Origin: Neorhodopirellula pilleata
GTDB taxonomy: Bacteria; Planctomycetota; Planctomycetia; Pirellulales; Pirellulaceae
Direction: 5' to 3'
Length of the DNA: 64,000 nt
NCBI RefSeq assembly: GCF_007859915.1
Contig: NZ_SJPM01000007.1
Span: forward strand, 201,298-265,297
In this document: positions 34,115-43,516 of the stretch, piece by piece
How positions within the stretch are numbered: position 1 is the stretch's first letter
Layout of the letters: each line of letters opens with the position of its first letter
The notes under the pieces: model-generated
The model's input: only the letters and a program-made list of their open reading frames with translations
Database searches by the model: none
Told to the model about the DNA's origin: nothing
Program-made: the position numbers and the translations under genes

Positions 34115-35794
34115 TCAATTCTGAGACGATTCCGACGTCATGATCGCTAGAATCGACAAAATGAACCCGCTGCCCACGATCACGAGGGTCCCCACCACGA
34201 TCACCAGTAACGGATGCATGTCGCTCGGCGGAATCGCGAAATCCTCCGGCCACAGGCCGCTCGAAGACAGCACCATCCACGCAATCACCGCCGATCCGAA
34301 CGCCACCGAGGCGATCGCGATGCGACTGCCGGCGGCCCGCACCAAGACTCCGAGCAAGAACAACGCGATGATGCCGCTGCCCAAGACGCCCGAGAGGGGC
34401 CACCAAATATCCAAGGCACTTTCGGTCACTCGAACCAAAAACAACGCCATCCCCGTTCCCAAGCAACCCCACGCGATGGTGGCCGCATGGAGCACTTTCA
34501 TGAGTTGTCGATCGTCGGCGTTTCGTGATATCAAACGTTGATAGAAATCGCTCATCACCAACGTGGCCGACGAGTTGAGCGAAGTCGAGACGGTGCTCAT
34601 CGCGGCGGCGAAGATCGCCGCAACGAGCAAACCCGAAACACCGGCTGGAAGATGCGCGGCGATGAAATGCGGGAACACCCGATCGCCGATGTCTTTGCGT
34701 GTTAACGCCGCCGCCGTTTGCGACAGTTGGGCTTCGTAAGCAGGTGAAAACGTCAATGACTCCTCGTCGTCGCGGCCGACAAACTCCGGTTCAACGCCTT
34801 GTTGCATTAGCTTTTGTTTGGCAACCACCCGACGGACCGCCTCGGTGTCCATCGGATAGGCCTCGTGCCAAGCATACAACGACGTGCCGATGAAAAAAAA
34901 CAGAGCACTGACGGGAACGTACAAACCCGCGCTCAGCCATAAACTCTTGGCCGCATCGCGTTCGCTTTTCGAGGCGATGTAGCGTTGAATGTAACTTTGA
35001 TCGATGCCGAAATTCTTTAGGTTTTCAAACAGCCCATACGCGAGCAACACCCAAACGGTCGCTTCGGACAATTGAAAAAACTCCCAATCGCCGAGCGAAA
35101 ACTTGTTCGCTTGCCGGCCGGTATCGATCACCTGTTCCATTCCCGATGCGAGTCCGATCGCTCCCTCATGGCCGCTCGGGTCCGGAAGACCGGTCAAGAT
35201 CACGTACAACGCCACGATCGCTCCGGCTAATAAAACGATCGCCTGGATCGCATCGGCCCAGATCACCGCAACGATGCCACCGACGAAGGAATACGCCGTC
35301 ACAAGAATACCCGTAATCACGATCACGTAGCGAATATCCCATCCAAAGATGACCGCCATCGGCAGTGCCATTAGATACATCACCACGCCGATTCGAGCGA
35401 CTTGAAACAGCAAGTAAAAACCGCTCGCGTACAACCGTGCCCACACGCCGAAACGCTTTTCCAAAAGTGCGTAAGCGGACACTTCTCCCGCATCGCGGTA
35501 CAGCGGCATGAAATACCGAATCGCAATAATCGCCGCGACCGGAATCGACAGCGAGAACACAAACGGATTCCAATTGTCGACGAACGATTTGCCGGGCAAC
35601 GCCAAATAACTGATGCTGCTCAAGAACGTCGCGAAAATGGAAAGGCCGCACAGCCAGCCCGGCAACGATCGCCCGCCGGCGGTGAACTCCTCGCTCGAAC
35701 CGCTGCGTTTCCAAAAGAACAGTCCCAACCCCATGACGCCGACGAAGTAGGCGATCAGGACGATCCAGTCGAGTGCAAAGAATTGAGCCCGCAT
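34115..35794 (-). CDS. Sodium:solute symporter (SSS family)
   Basis: The 559-residue inner-membrane protein has about 13-14 hydrophobic helices and SSS-family motifs: GGRSLPGWLCGLSIFATFLS near the N-terminus, then ISYLALPGKSF, RIGVVMYLMALPMAVIFG, and GLLVAAIFAAAMSTVSTSLN in the region that binds sodium. A hydrophilic insert between helices (residues ~320-370, TEAVRRVVAKQKLMQQGVEP) is present in sugar and sialic-acid members. Its start ATG overlaps the stop of the upstream aldolase gene (TGATG), so the two are translationally coupled. That pairing suggests it imports the aldolase's substrate, possibly a sialic acid or related acid sugar. Confidence 0.9.
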   Translation of the reverse strand: MRAQFFALDWIVLIAYFVGVMGLGLFFWKRSGSSEEFTAGGRSLPGWLCGLSIFATFLSSISYLALPGKSFVDNWNPFVFSLSIPVAAIIAIRYFMPLYRDAGEVSAYALLEKRFGVWARLYASGFYLLFQVARIGVVMYLMALPMAVIFGWDIRYVIVITGILVTAYSFVGGIVAVIWADAIQAIVLLAGAIVALYVILTGLPDPSGHEGAIGLASGMEQVIDTGRQANKFSLGDWEFFQLSEATVWVLLAYGLFENLKNFGIDQSYIQRYIASKSERDAAKSLWLSAGLYVPVSALFFFIGTSLYAWHEAYPMDTEAVRRVVAKQKLMQQGVEPEFVGRDDEESLTFSPAYEAQLSQTAAALTRKDIGDRVFPHFIAAHLPAGVSGLLVAAIFAAAMSTVSTSLNSSATLVMSDFYQRLISRNADDRQLMKVLHAATIAWGCLGTGMALFLVRVTESALDIWWPLSGVLGSGIIALFLLGVLVRAAGSRIAIASVAFGSAVIAWMVLSSSGLWPEDFAIPPSDMHPLLVIVVGTLVIVGSGFILSILAIMTSESSQN

Positions 35795-36735
35795 CAGACC
35801 GGGGCATCCGCCGGAACGATCGGCAAGACCGTGATCTGACGCAAGATCTCAGCTACTTTTTCACGCTCCGGTGCATGGAATGGATGAAACGGGTCGGCGG
35901 GCAGGTCGCCGCAGATACCGGCAAGCGACAACGCGCATTTGGTCGCTTTGATGTGTCGTGATGCGTACTTGCCGACGTCGTAAATCTTCTGGAACCGTTC
36001 GATCTTCTCTTGAGCAGCATCAGCCTTCGCTTGATCTCCCTCAACAAGGGCGTCGTAACGATCGACGAACAACCGAGGTAACACATTCGCCCCGCCCGCG
36101 ACCGCCCCATCGCCGCCCCGGGCCATGGCTTCGCCCAATCTCGCTTCCGGACCGATCATGATCGACCAGTCCGGTCGAATCGATTTGAGTCCGCATAGTT
36201 CGGCGAAGTATTCCAGATCCCCGCTGCTGTCTTTGACCCCGATGATCGATTCGATGTCGGTGAGACGTTCCAACGTATCGATTTCAAACCACACCTTGGT
36301 CAGTTGTGGCATGTTGTAGAGCACCAACGGAAGTGGCAACTCGGGCGCGATGTTGCGGATATAGCTTTCAAGTTCCGTTTGCCCGGCCGGAAAGTAATAA
36401 GGCGTCGTCAAGACCACCGCATCGGCGCCGCAGTCGGCGGCGTGTTTGGCCAAGTCGACCGATTCGACGAACGCGGTGTCGGTCACACCGACGAGTACCT
36501 GAATCCGATTGGCGACCCGGTCGGTGACTTCGCTGATCAATTGACGACGCAGTCGGTAGCTCAAGCTCGGTGCTTCGCCGGTCGTGCCAAGGATGAAGAC
36601 TCCCGATACACCGCCATCGATCAAATGCTCGATCAACCGATTCAATCCCTCTGAATCGAGTTCGTCACGCCGAGACAGCGGCGTGACAAGCGGCGGGATG
36701 ATGCCGCGAAGGGCCAACGTTGAAGAGGAATTCAT
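35794..36735 (-). CDS. Dihydrodipicolinate synthase / N-acetylneuraminate lyase family aldolase
   Basis: The 313-residue product is a class I pyruvate-type aldolase of TIM-barrel fold. The substrate-carboxylate motif reads GTTGEAPSLS. The catalytic Tyr is in VLYNMPQLT and the Schiff-base Lys is in GVKDSSGD. Members include DapA, NanA and 2-keto-3-deoxy-acid aldolases, which cannot be separated by eye. Coupling to a sodium:solute symporter rather than to lysine genes points to sugar-acid catabolism such as sialic acid. The C-terminal extension HPFHAPEREKVAEIL is a helix seen in several family members. The start at 36735 has no strong ribosome site. Confidence 0.9.
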   Translation of the reverse strand: MNSSSTLALRGIIPPLVTPLSRRDELDSEGLNRLIEHLIDGGVSGVFILGTTGEAPSLSYRLRRQLISEVTDRVANRIQVLVGVTDTAFVESVDLAKHAADCGADAVVLTTPYYFPAGQTELESYIRNIAPELPLPLVLYNMPQLTKVWFEIDTLERLTDIESIIGVKDSSGDLEYFAELCGLKSIRPDWSIMIGPEARLGEAMARGGDGAVAGGANVLPRLFVDRYDALVEGDQAKADAAQEKIERFQKIYDVGKYASRHIKATKCALSLAGICGDLPADPFHPFHAPEREKVAEILRQITVLPIVPADAPV

Positions 36736-36837
36736 TAAGAAAGACTTTCAAATAGATGCTAGGACAGCCCGCCGTCGCCGTTGATGGCGTATTGCAAATC
36801 GCCCCAAATCGAACGGCATTCAAATCGCTTCGCCCGC

Positions 36838-36953
36838 GCTAAGCATCGCGTGAACAATAATTGGCATAGGCTTCCAGCCTGTGTTTCTGTTTCCACAGGC
36901 TGGAAGCCGATGCCACTTTTATAATGCGGCAGTGAATGATCACGCGATGCCAA
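36838..36953. repeat. MITE-like element with AGCATCGCGTGAAC ends and GGCTTCCAGCCTGTG core
   Basis: The left end GCTAAGCATCGCGTGAAC (36838-36855) is inverted as ATCACGCGATGCCAAG at ~36938-36953. The core has GGCTTCCAGCCTGTG and CACAGGCTGGAAGCC as a strong hairpin, with TTGGCAT outside. The end sequence is identical over 17 bases to that at 9235-9251 although the cores differ. It accounts for much of the 356-base gap between the aldolase and methyltransferase genes. The rest of the gap shows nothing clear. Confidence 0.82.
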
Positions 36954-37091
36954 GCAGAAGTGTATAGACTATTCGAGTCACAGGTAGTTGGCAACGGCGG
37001 TGGGCTGTCCGGTACGCGTCGCCGTCGCCTTGACCTTGATGAAGCTGCAAAATGGAATGGCAAAGCTTCGACGGTCAAACAAGGGGTCGGA

Positions 37092-38171
37092 CTAGAGCTT
37101 GCGGTAGCAGATCAAATCATAGCCTTGAACGTTGACCGAGCTAACGAAGAACGCTCCTTTCCAATCTTGGTCATGATAGTTGTCGGCTTGCTTGGTGATG
37201 ATCCAAATCTCGCCTCCGGTGCGGACGTACCGGATGGCGGTGTTAACAAAATGTTTGGCGATCGAAAACTCGCCATAGTAGGGCGGGTTGAGCAGTGCGA
37301 TATCGCAGGGCATCACAACGCCATCGAGTTGACCATCATGATTAAGGATCGCAGTGACATGTGTGAGTTGATGCCGATCCGCAGCGCGGCGGACGCAGTC
37401 CACCGATCGAGCATTGCAATCAACCGCGTACACGTTTCCCGATGACGAGCGAGCGGCCGCAGCCAACGCGACGGCTCCGTTGCCGCAGCCGAGTTCCAAA
37501 ACGTTCTGACCGTCCGTGATGGGCACTTCACGAATCATGATTCGCGCAGCCGTGTCGATGCTGCGGTGCGAGAACACCGAGGGTCTTGAATACGTCGTCA
37601 GCACACGATCATCAACACGAAACTCAATCGCGGCCTCGAAGCTACGAACCTTTTTGAGCTCCACTTTCTTGACGCCTTCGTAAACGCAGCCGTCTTCGGT
37701 GCGAGTGCATTTCACTTTTGCAAACAAACCTTGCATCTGAGCTTGCAACCAGTGATCAGCAGCAGAGTTGACGGCCGTGATCAAGGTCCCGCCGATTCGC
37801 AACCTTGCAACTGCTTGCTGCATCAAGTCGCGATTCATTTCCGCTTCACCGGTCTTGAGCACGGGCAGCACGGCGAGATCAATCGCTTGCTCGGGCAAAT
37901 CCATCTCACAAACGATCAACGGATGATGTCCGGCTTGACCGGCAGCGAGCTCGGCCTGGGCGGCGCGATGCGAATCGATGAACCAACTTGTCACGTTCGC
38001 TTCGGGCCAAATCGTTTCAGCTAACCAAGCCGCTTGCCCGCGACCTGGCGACATCACCAACACGTCGCTGAGGGCGCGAACGGCGAGTTTTTGCAGCGCG
38101 TCCATCGCTAGCCGCTCACTCGGCAGCGGCGGAAGTTCGAGGGGAAAGTTTTCAGGAAGATCAGCGTTCAT
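37092..38171 (-). CDS. RsmC/RlmG-like class I methyltransferase
   Basis: The 359-residue product has two related Rossmann domains. The N-terminal one (residues ~40-165, DVLVMSPGRGQAAWLAETI) is degenerate. The C-terminal one has the SAM-binding motif NVLELGCGNGAVAL and the catalytic NPPY motif (CDIALLNPPYYGE). This two-domain layout is that of the rRNA guanine-N2 methyltransferases RsmC and RlmG, so 16S or 23S rRNA is the likely substrate. The C-terminus ends GYDLICYRKL. It lies 12 bases downstream of the ECF sigma gene on the same strand and may be cotranscribed with it. Confidence 0.85.
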   Translation of the reverse strand: MNADLPENFPLELPPLPSERLAMDALQKLAVRALSDVLVMSPGRGQAAWLAETIWPEANVTSWFIDSHRAAQAELAAGQAGHHPLIVCEMDLPEQAIDLAVLPVLKTGEAEMNRDLMQQAVARLRIGGTLITAVNSAADHWLQAQMQGLFAKVKCTRTEDGCVYEGVKKVELKKVRSFEAAIEFRVDDRVLTTYSRPSVFSHRSIDTAARIMIREVPITDGQNVLELGCGNGAVALAAAARSSSGNVYAVDCNARSVDCVRRAADRHQLTHVTAILNHDGQLDGVVMPCDIALLNPPYYGEFSIAKHFVNTAIRYVRTGGEIWIITKQADNYHDQDWKGAFFVSSVNVQGYDLICYRKL

Positions 38172-38183
38172 GGCAGGAGTGAA

Positions 38184-38831
38184 TCACCCTAACGACTCGT
38201 CGTCCTCTTCCAAGACGGTTCGCAAGCGGCGGACGGCGCGCAGGTAGCGCATGCTCGCGGCGGGCGGATTGAGATTCAGGACTTCGGCGATTTCCAGATT
38301 CGATAGGTGTTCGTAGTGCCGCATCAAGATGACTTCACGGTCGGCATCGTCGAGTTTTTCAATCGCGGCTTCGACTTTCGACGCGATCTCACGCTGGGTT
38401 GCTACCGCGGCGGGTGTCATGGCGGGGTCGCAGAGCTGGATCGCGAGGTCGACCGACGATTCGTCGATCTGGTCGCCACCGACGTTGAGCGGCTGTTCCC
38501 GGTCCATGTTGCGTTTGGCACTGACGCGGTGGCGACGGTAAGTGTCAATGATGTGATCCCACGCGATTTGGCGAAGCCAGAGGTGGAACGCCATTACGGG
38601 ATCGTCGAGGTACTTGTCCAAGCGGCCGCTGGCTTCCACCAAAACCTCTTGAACGACGTCACTGACGTCAACGCGTCGTTGGACTTTACGGTCCAGACGC
38701 ATCTCCACCAAGCGACGAATGCCGCCGCGGTGCCGGTCGAGTAGTTGGTTGATCGCGTCGGGGTCGCCCTGACGTGCGGCATTGAGCAACACGTCGGTCT
38801 TATCACCCTTCGGCCAGATAGATTTGCTCAT
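38184..38831 (-). CDS. ECF RNA polymerase sigma factor, planctomycete type
   Basis: The 215-residue product has sigma region 2 (RRVDVSDVVQEVLVEA, FHLWLRQIAWDHIIDTYRRH) and region 4 (DREVILMRHYEHLSNLEIAE, with PPAASMRYLRAVRRLR as recognition helix), joined by a linker with the acidic stretch VGGDQIDESSVDLAI. Such factors are numerous in planctomycetes and many are linked to protein kinases. No anti-sigma gene is adjacent. The ATG at 38831 has AGGA eight bases upstream and gives the typical start MSKSIWPKGD; the open frame extends to 38858. Confidence 0.9.
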   Translation of the reverse strand: MSKSIWPKGDKTDVLLNAARQGDPDAINQLLDRHRGGIRRLVEMRLDRKVQRRVDVSDVVQEVLVEASGRLDKYLDDPVMAFHLWLRQIAWDHIIDTYRRHRVSAKRNMDREQPLNVGGDQIDESSVDLAIQLCDPAMTPAAVATQREIASKVEAAIEKLDDADREVILMRHYEHLSNLEIAEVLNLNPPAASMRYLRAVRRLRTVLEEDDESLG

Positions 38832-38978
38832 CAAAATTCCTGTGCTCCGCTTCATCATAGCGGCTTGGAAATGGGGGGCACGCGGAAAACCGACGAAAGC
38901 GTCTCCACTCCATTGGTCCGGAAAAGCGAAAACCAGATAAACACACCCGACAAAACTTCAAACAAGCTGAATACGGGC

Positions 38979-39686
38979 TCAATAGCCACCTTCGGTTTTG
39001 GCGGTTTGAATCTCGCGGGCGAGGATATCGGCCATGTCGACGCGGTCGAACTTTTGATCGGTGATCTCCGCCCGATCAGCTAACCGTTTTGCCCGGACGA
39101 TCACCTCGTCGACATCTTGGCGAGTGAGTTTGGTTTTCAGGGACCGACCGATAGGGGTTTCGTCTATCACCGCGACCGGTTCGAGCACATCAACGATGTC
39201 GAACACCGTCGCCTGGTTCATTTCGACGGCCCTGCGAACCCGTGAAAGTTGTTTGACTGCCTGTTGTTGCTCGTCGCCTTCCAGTTCTTTCCGCACGAAC
39301 GATTCGACCGCGTCGAGTTCACCCCAATGCGGGATCGGCAATCGAACGATCCGTTGCATAATCGCGGCTGCCTGAGCGGGATCGTAGTTCGGATCACGCA
39401 TTTGATTGATCAACGTCTCGAGCTGCTCGATCACGCGAGCTTTGTCGTCGGGCTCAAGCAAACTTTGTTCAATGTTGGGGATGAACCCCTGTAAGGATCG
39501 GCTCGCGATCTCGGTGCGTTTTTGAAAAAGGATCCAGGTCGTCACGCCGCATAACACGAACGCCACGATCAGCATCAACAGTGTTCCGGCCACCACTGCG
39601 GGAAGGCAACCCGGCGAATCTTCTCCGGTCGGATGGTCGGTCGGCTGGCTATTTTCTTGGGGGGAATCGTCGGGCGTATCGGTCAT
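38979..39686 (-). CDS. Single-pass membrane protein, unknown function
   Basis: The 235-residue product has an acidic, Pro-rich cytoplasmic N-terminus (residues 1-30), one membrane helix (CLPAVVAGTLLMLIVAFVL and following, about 27-57) and a helical, charged outer part of ~175 residues (ARVIEQLETLINQMRDP, LSRVRRAVEMNQATVFDIV). I recognise no named domain. It starts 156 bases from the divergent DUF58/BatA-like pair. The ATG at 39686 is chosen over the TTG at 39719 because the acidic start MTDTPDDSPQEN is typical of planctomycete membrane proteins. Confidence 0.72.
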   Translation of the reverse strand: MTDTPDDSPQENSQPTDHPTGEDSPGCLPAVVAGTLLMLIVAFVLCGVTTWILFQKRTEIASRSLQGFIPNIEQSLLEPDDKARVIEQLETLINQMRDPNYDPAQAAAIMQRIVRLPIPHWGELDAVESFVRKELEGDEQQQAVKQLSRVRRAVEMNQATVFDIVDVLEPVAVIDETPIGRSLKTKLTRQDVDEVIVRAKRLADRAEITDQKFDRVDMADILAREIQTAKTEGGY

Positions 39687-39842
39687 GGGTCGGGATGGAC
39701 GTGGAAGTTGAGTTCGCAATGGACGCCGATCCGCGTGCCGGTCGCCGTTGTTATCCTAGCGATCCGGCACGGATTTGCAGACCGGATCATTTTGCGCGTC
39801 GTTGATTGTGCCGGATCGGCCAATATCCGGTAAGCTATCGGC

Positions 39843-40823
39843 ATGTCGAATTCCTCCATTCCTACCGAAGTTAGCAACACGACCGCGCCTGCGGCGGAAT
39901 CCGGCCCATTGCTTTCGCCCGCAATGTTGCAACGGCTCGAACGATTGGAGTTGATTTCTCGCAAAATCTTTCGCGGTCGGATGAAAGGGGAACGGATCAG
40001 CCGACGGAAAGGCCAAAGCGTCGAGTTTGCCGACTTTCGAAACTACGTCCCCGGAGACGATCTGCGATTGATCGACTGGAATCTATACGCTCGACTGGAC
40101 CAGTTGTTCCTGAAACTGTTTCAAGAGGAAGAAGACCTGCATTTCTACGCGTTGATCGACTCGAGCGCGTCGATGAACTTCGGCACGCCCAATAAACTTC
40201 GCGTGGCAAAACAGTTGGCTGCGGCACTGGGGTACATCGGATTGTGTCGCGGAGATCGGGTCAGTGTTCAAGAACTCGGCCCCCGTGGACGCAATGCGCC
40301 GGTCGTGCGGTCGCGGGGTTCGTTGTGGAAGATGCTCAAGTATTTGGAAACGGTTCAATCCCCGCGTGCCGTCGTGAGTTCCGAAGATCGCTCCGTCAAC
40401 GACACCGGTGGTTCAAACGTCTCCTTGCACGACGGGGTCAAAGACTTCGTCACCCGAGGCGTGACCAGCGGCGTGGTGGTCTTGATTACCGATTTGATGG
40501 ACAAGACTGGGTACGAGTCAGCCCTGCGAATGTTAATCGGACGCCAGATGGATGTTTTCGTCTTGCAGGTGCTCTCTCAAGAAGAACTCAAACCGCCGCT
40601 GCGGGGCGACCGTCGATTGATCGACGTCGAAGACGGCGACGCGGCGGAAATCACCGTGAACCAATTCGTCTTGGACCGTTACGAAGAAACCCTCAAAGCG
40701 TTCTTGCAACAGGCCCGACATTACTGTGCCAAACGTTCGATCGTGCACGTGCTTGTACCCACCGATACGCCGATCGAAACGGTGATGACGAAGTATCTGC
40801 GTTCACGCGGAATCGTGCGATGA
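39843..40823 (+). CDS. DUF58 domain protein
   Basis: The 326-residue product has the hallmark DUF58 segment (SVEFADFRNYVPGDDLRLID, WNLYARLDQLFLKLF) followed by a vWA-like fold with the metal-site motif DSSASMNFG (DxSxS). DUF58 proteins usually stand between a MoxR ATPase and vWA membrane proteins (BatA-type) and are thought to help in protein assembly or stress-linked maturation. Here the BatA-like gene follows after 13 bases, but no MoxR gene is present in this part of the window. The start at 39843 begins MSNSSIPTEVSN. The pair is likely an operon. Confidence 0.9.
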   Translation: MSNSSIPTEVSNTTAPAAESGPLLSPAMLQRLERLELISRKIFRGRMKGERISRRKGQSVEFADFRNYVPGDDLRLIDWNLYARLDQLFLKLFQEEEDLHFYALIDSSASMNFGTPNKLRVAKQLAAALGYIGLCRGDRVSVQELGPRGRNAPVVRSRGSLWKMLKYLETVQSPRAVVSSEDRSVNDTGGSNVSLHDGVKDFVTRGVTSGVVVLITDLMDKTGYESALRMLIGRQMDVFVLQVLSQEELKPPLRGDRRLIDVEDGDAAEITVNQFVLDRYEETLKAFLQQARHYCAKRSIVHVLVPTDTPIETVMTKYLRSRGIVR

Positions 40824-40836
40824 GGAATGACAAGCG

Positions 40837-42867
40837 ATGAACTTCACGCCCGCACTGAGCGGATTTTGGCCTTGGGTTGTCTTGGCGGCGGTACCCGTGG
40901 GGATCGTCCTGTTGTACTTCTTGAAGTTGCGCCGCGAACCGGTGCAAGTGCCCAGCACTTACTTGTGGTCGCGAACGATCGAGGATTTGCATGTCAACAG
41001 TTTATTGCAACGGTTACGAAACAGCATCCTGTTGTTCTTGCAATTGTTGGCAGTGCTGCTGGCCGGCCTAGCCTTGTTTCGTCCGGGAGTGCGTGACCAA
41101 ACCGATTCGCTCGGTCGACTTGTCTTCCTACTCGACGCGTCGGCTAGTATGCAAGGTCCGGCGACGGACGCATCCGATCAATCCGCCGTGCCGAGTCGCT
41201 TTGAACTCGCCAAGCGACAAATCGGCGAACGCATTGATGCGATGACGGACAGCGAGACCGCGATGCTGATCCAATTCAGTGATCGCGCCGAAGTCATGCA
41301 GGCCTTCACGTCCGACCGTAATCGCTTGCGGGATGCCCTGACCCGCTGCGCCGTCACCAACCGACCGACGGACATTTTGGGTGCGCTCAAAGCGGCCGAC
41401 GGTTTGGCCAATCCGCGTCGCACCAGCCAAATCGGTGACGTCGGTGACGTTCAAGTCGCTGACGCGATGCCGGCGGAAATGCTGCTCTTTAGCGATGGCG
41501 GGTTTGAGCAGGTAACCGAGTTCAATCTTGGGAATTTAAAACCCCAGTACCGCGCCGTCGGCTCCACTCAGACTAAGAACCTCGCCATCGTTTCGTTCTC
41601 GGCCAACCGTGATTTGAACAATCCGACCCGCGTCGAAGCTTTCGCAACAATCGTCAATACCGGCCAGACTGCGCTCAGTGGAGAGGCAAGCTTGTTGCTC
41701 GAAGGTCGCCTGATCGATGCCGCGTCGGTGTCACTCGAACCAGGCGAACAATCGGGATTGTCATTCGAAGTCGAAGCCCAAGACGCGGTGAGGTTGCGGC
41801 TGAATTTGGACATCAACGATGATTTAGATTTGGACGACACCGCTTACGCATCGTTGACCCCATCGGGTTTGGTTTCGGTCTTGGTGGTCACCGAAGGAAA
41901 TCAACCGCTTGAGTTAGGGTTGACGACGGAAAAGATTGCTCGCGTAGCGACGTGCGAATTTGTTTCACCGGAATACATGAAGTCCGAAGCTTACGCCAAG
42001 CGTGCCGTCGCGGGACAAGATGATTTGATCATCTTCGATCGTTGCCATCCCGACAAACTGCCTGCGACCAATACGTTCACGATCGGTGATCTTCCCGGCG
42101 ACGGTTGGTCGTTCGAATCCGAACCCACGAGTTTGACATTGATCGACGTCGATCGCACGCATCCGGTCATGCGTTACTTGGAACTCTACTCGTTGCTGAT
42201 CTTTTCCGGCCGTGCCGTCTCCGGACCCGAGGGCACCTTGGATCTAGTGGAATCCGATGCGGGGACGGTCATGGCGATCGCGCCCCGAGGAAGCTACCGC
42301 GACCTGGTGATGGGGTTTGCTTTGGTCAGTGAGGATGACGACGGCAACGTCCAAGCCAACACGAATTGGTACGCCGAGCGATCATGGCCGGTGTTTCTTT
42401 TCAATGTGTTGCGGCAATTGGCGGGTGCGTCGGCTTCCACGGCGGCCCCGTCTTATCGCCCTGGTGAAATGGTCGTTGCTCGATTGGAGAGTGCCGTCCG
42501 CAACGTCACACTCGTCCGAACCGGTGAACAGGACACCGACGTGTCGTTGGGATCGCTTAGCGTTAGCGACGGCGGCAATGTCGAGATCGTGCAAACGCAA
42601 ACGCCAGGGAACTATCAGCTCGTCCGAGGTGACGAAGTCAAAAACCCGATCCCAAGCCAAGACGTGGTGGATCGGTTTGCGATTAATCTTTTCGATCTGA
42701 GCGAAAGCCAGCTAGCGACCAAGCAAGACGTTGAACTCGGCTACGAAACGATCGCCGCCGTCGACGCGGGCATGGAAACCCGGCGTGAGTATTGGCGAAT
42801 CTTGTTGGTGATCGTATTGATCGTCCTCGTCGTCGAGTGGTGGTTGTACACCCGAAGATTGGCTTAA
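40837..42867 (+). CDS. BatA/vWA-domain membrane protein
   Basis: The 676-residue protein begins with an N-terminal BatA-type membrane anchor (WPWVVLAAVPVGIVLLYFL, then RNSILLFLQLLAVLLAGLAL). It has a periplasmic vWA domain with the MIDAS motif LLDASASMQ (residues ~105-260), Ig-like beta domains (LAIVSFSANRDLNNPTRVEA) and a C-terminal membrane helix (YWRILLVIVLIVLVVEWWLY). It belongs to the MoxR-DUF58-BatA group of proteins, whose exact role is unclear. It directly follows the DUF58 gene. A glutamine-amidotransferase-like region often found in these proteins may lie at ~340-470, but I cannot confirm it. Confidence 0.88.
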   Translation: MNFTPALSGFWPWVVLAAVPVGIVLLYFLKLRREPVQVPSTYLWSRTIEDLHVNSLLQRLRNSILLFLQLLAVLLAGLALFRPGVRDQTDSLGRLVFLLDASASMQGPATDASDQSAVPSRFELAKRQIGERIDAMTDSETAMLIQFSDRAEVMQAFTSDRNRLRDALTRCAVTNRPTDILGALKAADGLANPRRTSQIGDVGDVQVADAMPAEMLLFSDGGFEQVTEFNLGNLKPQYRAVGSTQTKNLAIVSFSANRDLNNPTRVEAFATIVNTGQTALSGEASLLLEGRLIDAASVSLEPGEQSGLSFEVEAQDAVRLRLNLDINDDLDLDDTAYASLTPSGLVSVLVVTEGNQPLELGLTTEKIARVATCEFVSPEYMKSEAYAKRAVAGQDDLIIFDRCHPDKLPATNTFTIGDLPGDGWSFESEPTSLTLIDVDRTHPVMRYLELYSLLIFSGRAVSGPEGTLDLVESDAGTVMAIAPRGSYRDLVMGFALVSEDDDGNVQANTNWYAERSWPVFLFNVLRQLAGASASTAAPSYRPGEMVVARLESAVRNVTLVRTGEQDTDVSLGSLSVSDGGNVEIVQTQTPGNYQLVRGDEVKNPIPSQDVVDRFAINLFDLSESQLATKQDVELGYETIAAVDAGMETRREYWRILLVIVLIVLVVEWWLYTRRLA

Positions 42868-43000
42868 GGCGGCTACGCCGCAAAGATACAAGCCCGTCGC
42901 GCAAGCAAGGGATCCATACAAGCCCGTCGAGTAAGTTTTGAAGTTGCACTTTTTTCGTCACCCGCTGCGTAAGCGAGGGTTCTGGATCGAGGTGCTCCAT

Positions 43001-43254
43001 CGTGCTCGTGCTCAGTGAAACGGTGCTCGTGCTCGTAATCGAAAAGCAGCTTTGATGAACGATCCAAGATGTGCTCGTTGTGTCCGGTGGATTGGATATC
43101 AAGACAAGCCTTAATATGAAGCTGACGCTCAAATGAGTCATCTCGATGTTGACTCGGATGGCGATCAAGTTTGATGGGGTCGGGGAATCATCGGTAGACA
43201 ACGCGGCGGTGATCGATTGCGAGCACGAGCACCGCGATGCTGAGCACGAGCACG
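43001..43254. repeat. Inverted-repeat-bounded element of the CGTGCTCGTGCTC family, long form
   Basis: Arms 43001-43042 and 43213-43254 are inverted with 36 of 42 matches and surround ~170 bases with no gene. The arms each hold two CTCGTGCTC units. Just upstream (42933-42981) is a GTTTTGAAGTTGCACTTTT / GCTGCGTAAGCGAGGG fragment of another family, and ATACAAGCCCGTCG occurs twice (42886 and 42916). Together with the intron remnant at ~43517 these fill the 766-base gap 42868-43633. The stretch 43376-43454 has an inverted pair (CTCGAAAACCCTCG / CGAGGGTTTCGAG). Confidence 0.78.
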
Positions 43255-43516
43255 AACGAAATCCAAAACCAGTCCGTGCACCTGAGGACGGCTTGCGAGG
43301 TTTTGCGAATCGAAACTCAATCGTCCGTCCTAGGCCTCAATCAAGCGAAGCTTGATTTGCGATTTATTTAGAAAACTCGAAAACCCTCGGCGTTTTACGC
43401 GTGTATTGCAGGTTACTAAGACTTCAATCCACGCACGCAAACGAGGGTTTCGAGTGAACGCAACGGTCCCAATGGCTTGGGTCGTCATGGCAACATGGCG
43501 ATTTAAAACTCGTGCT

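Noticed and set aside
39843..42867. Complete MoxR-DUF58-BatA operon
   Set aside because: No AAA+ MoxR gene is present upstream; the divergent neighbour is an unrelated membrane protein.
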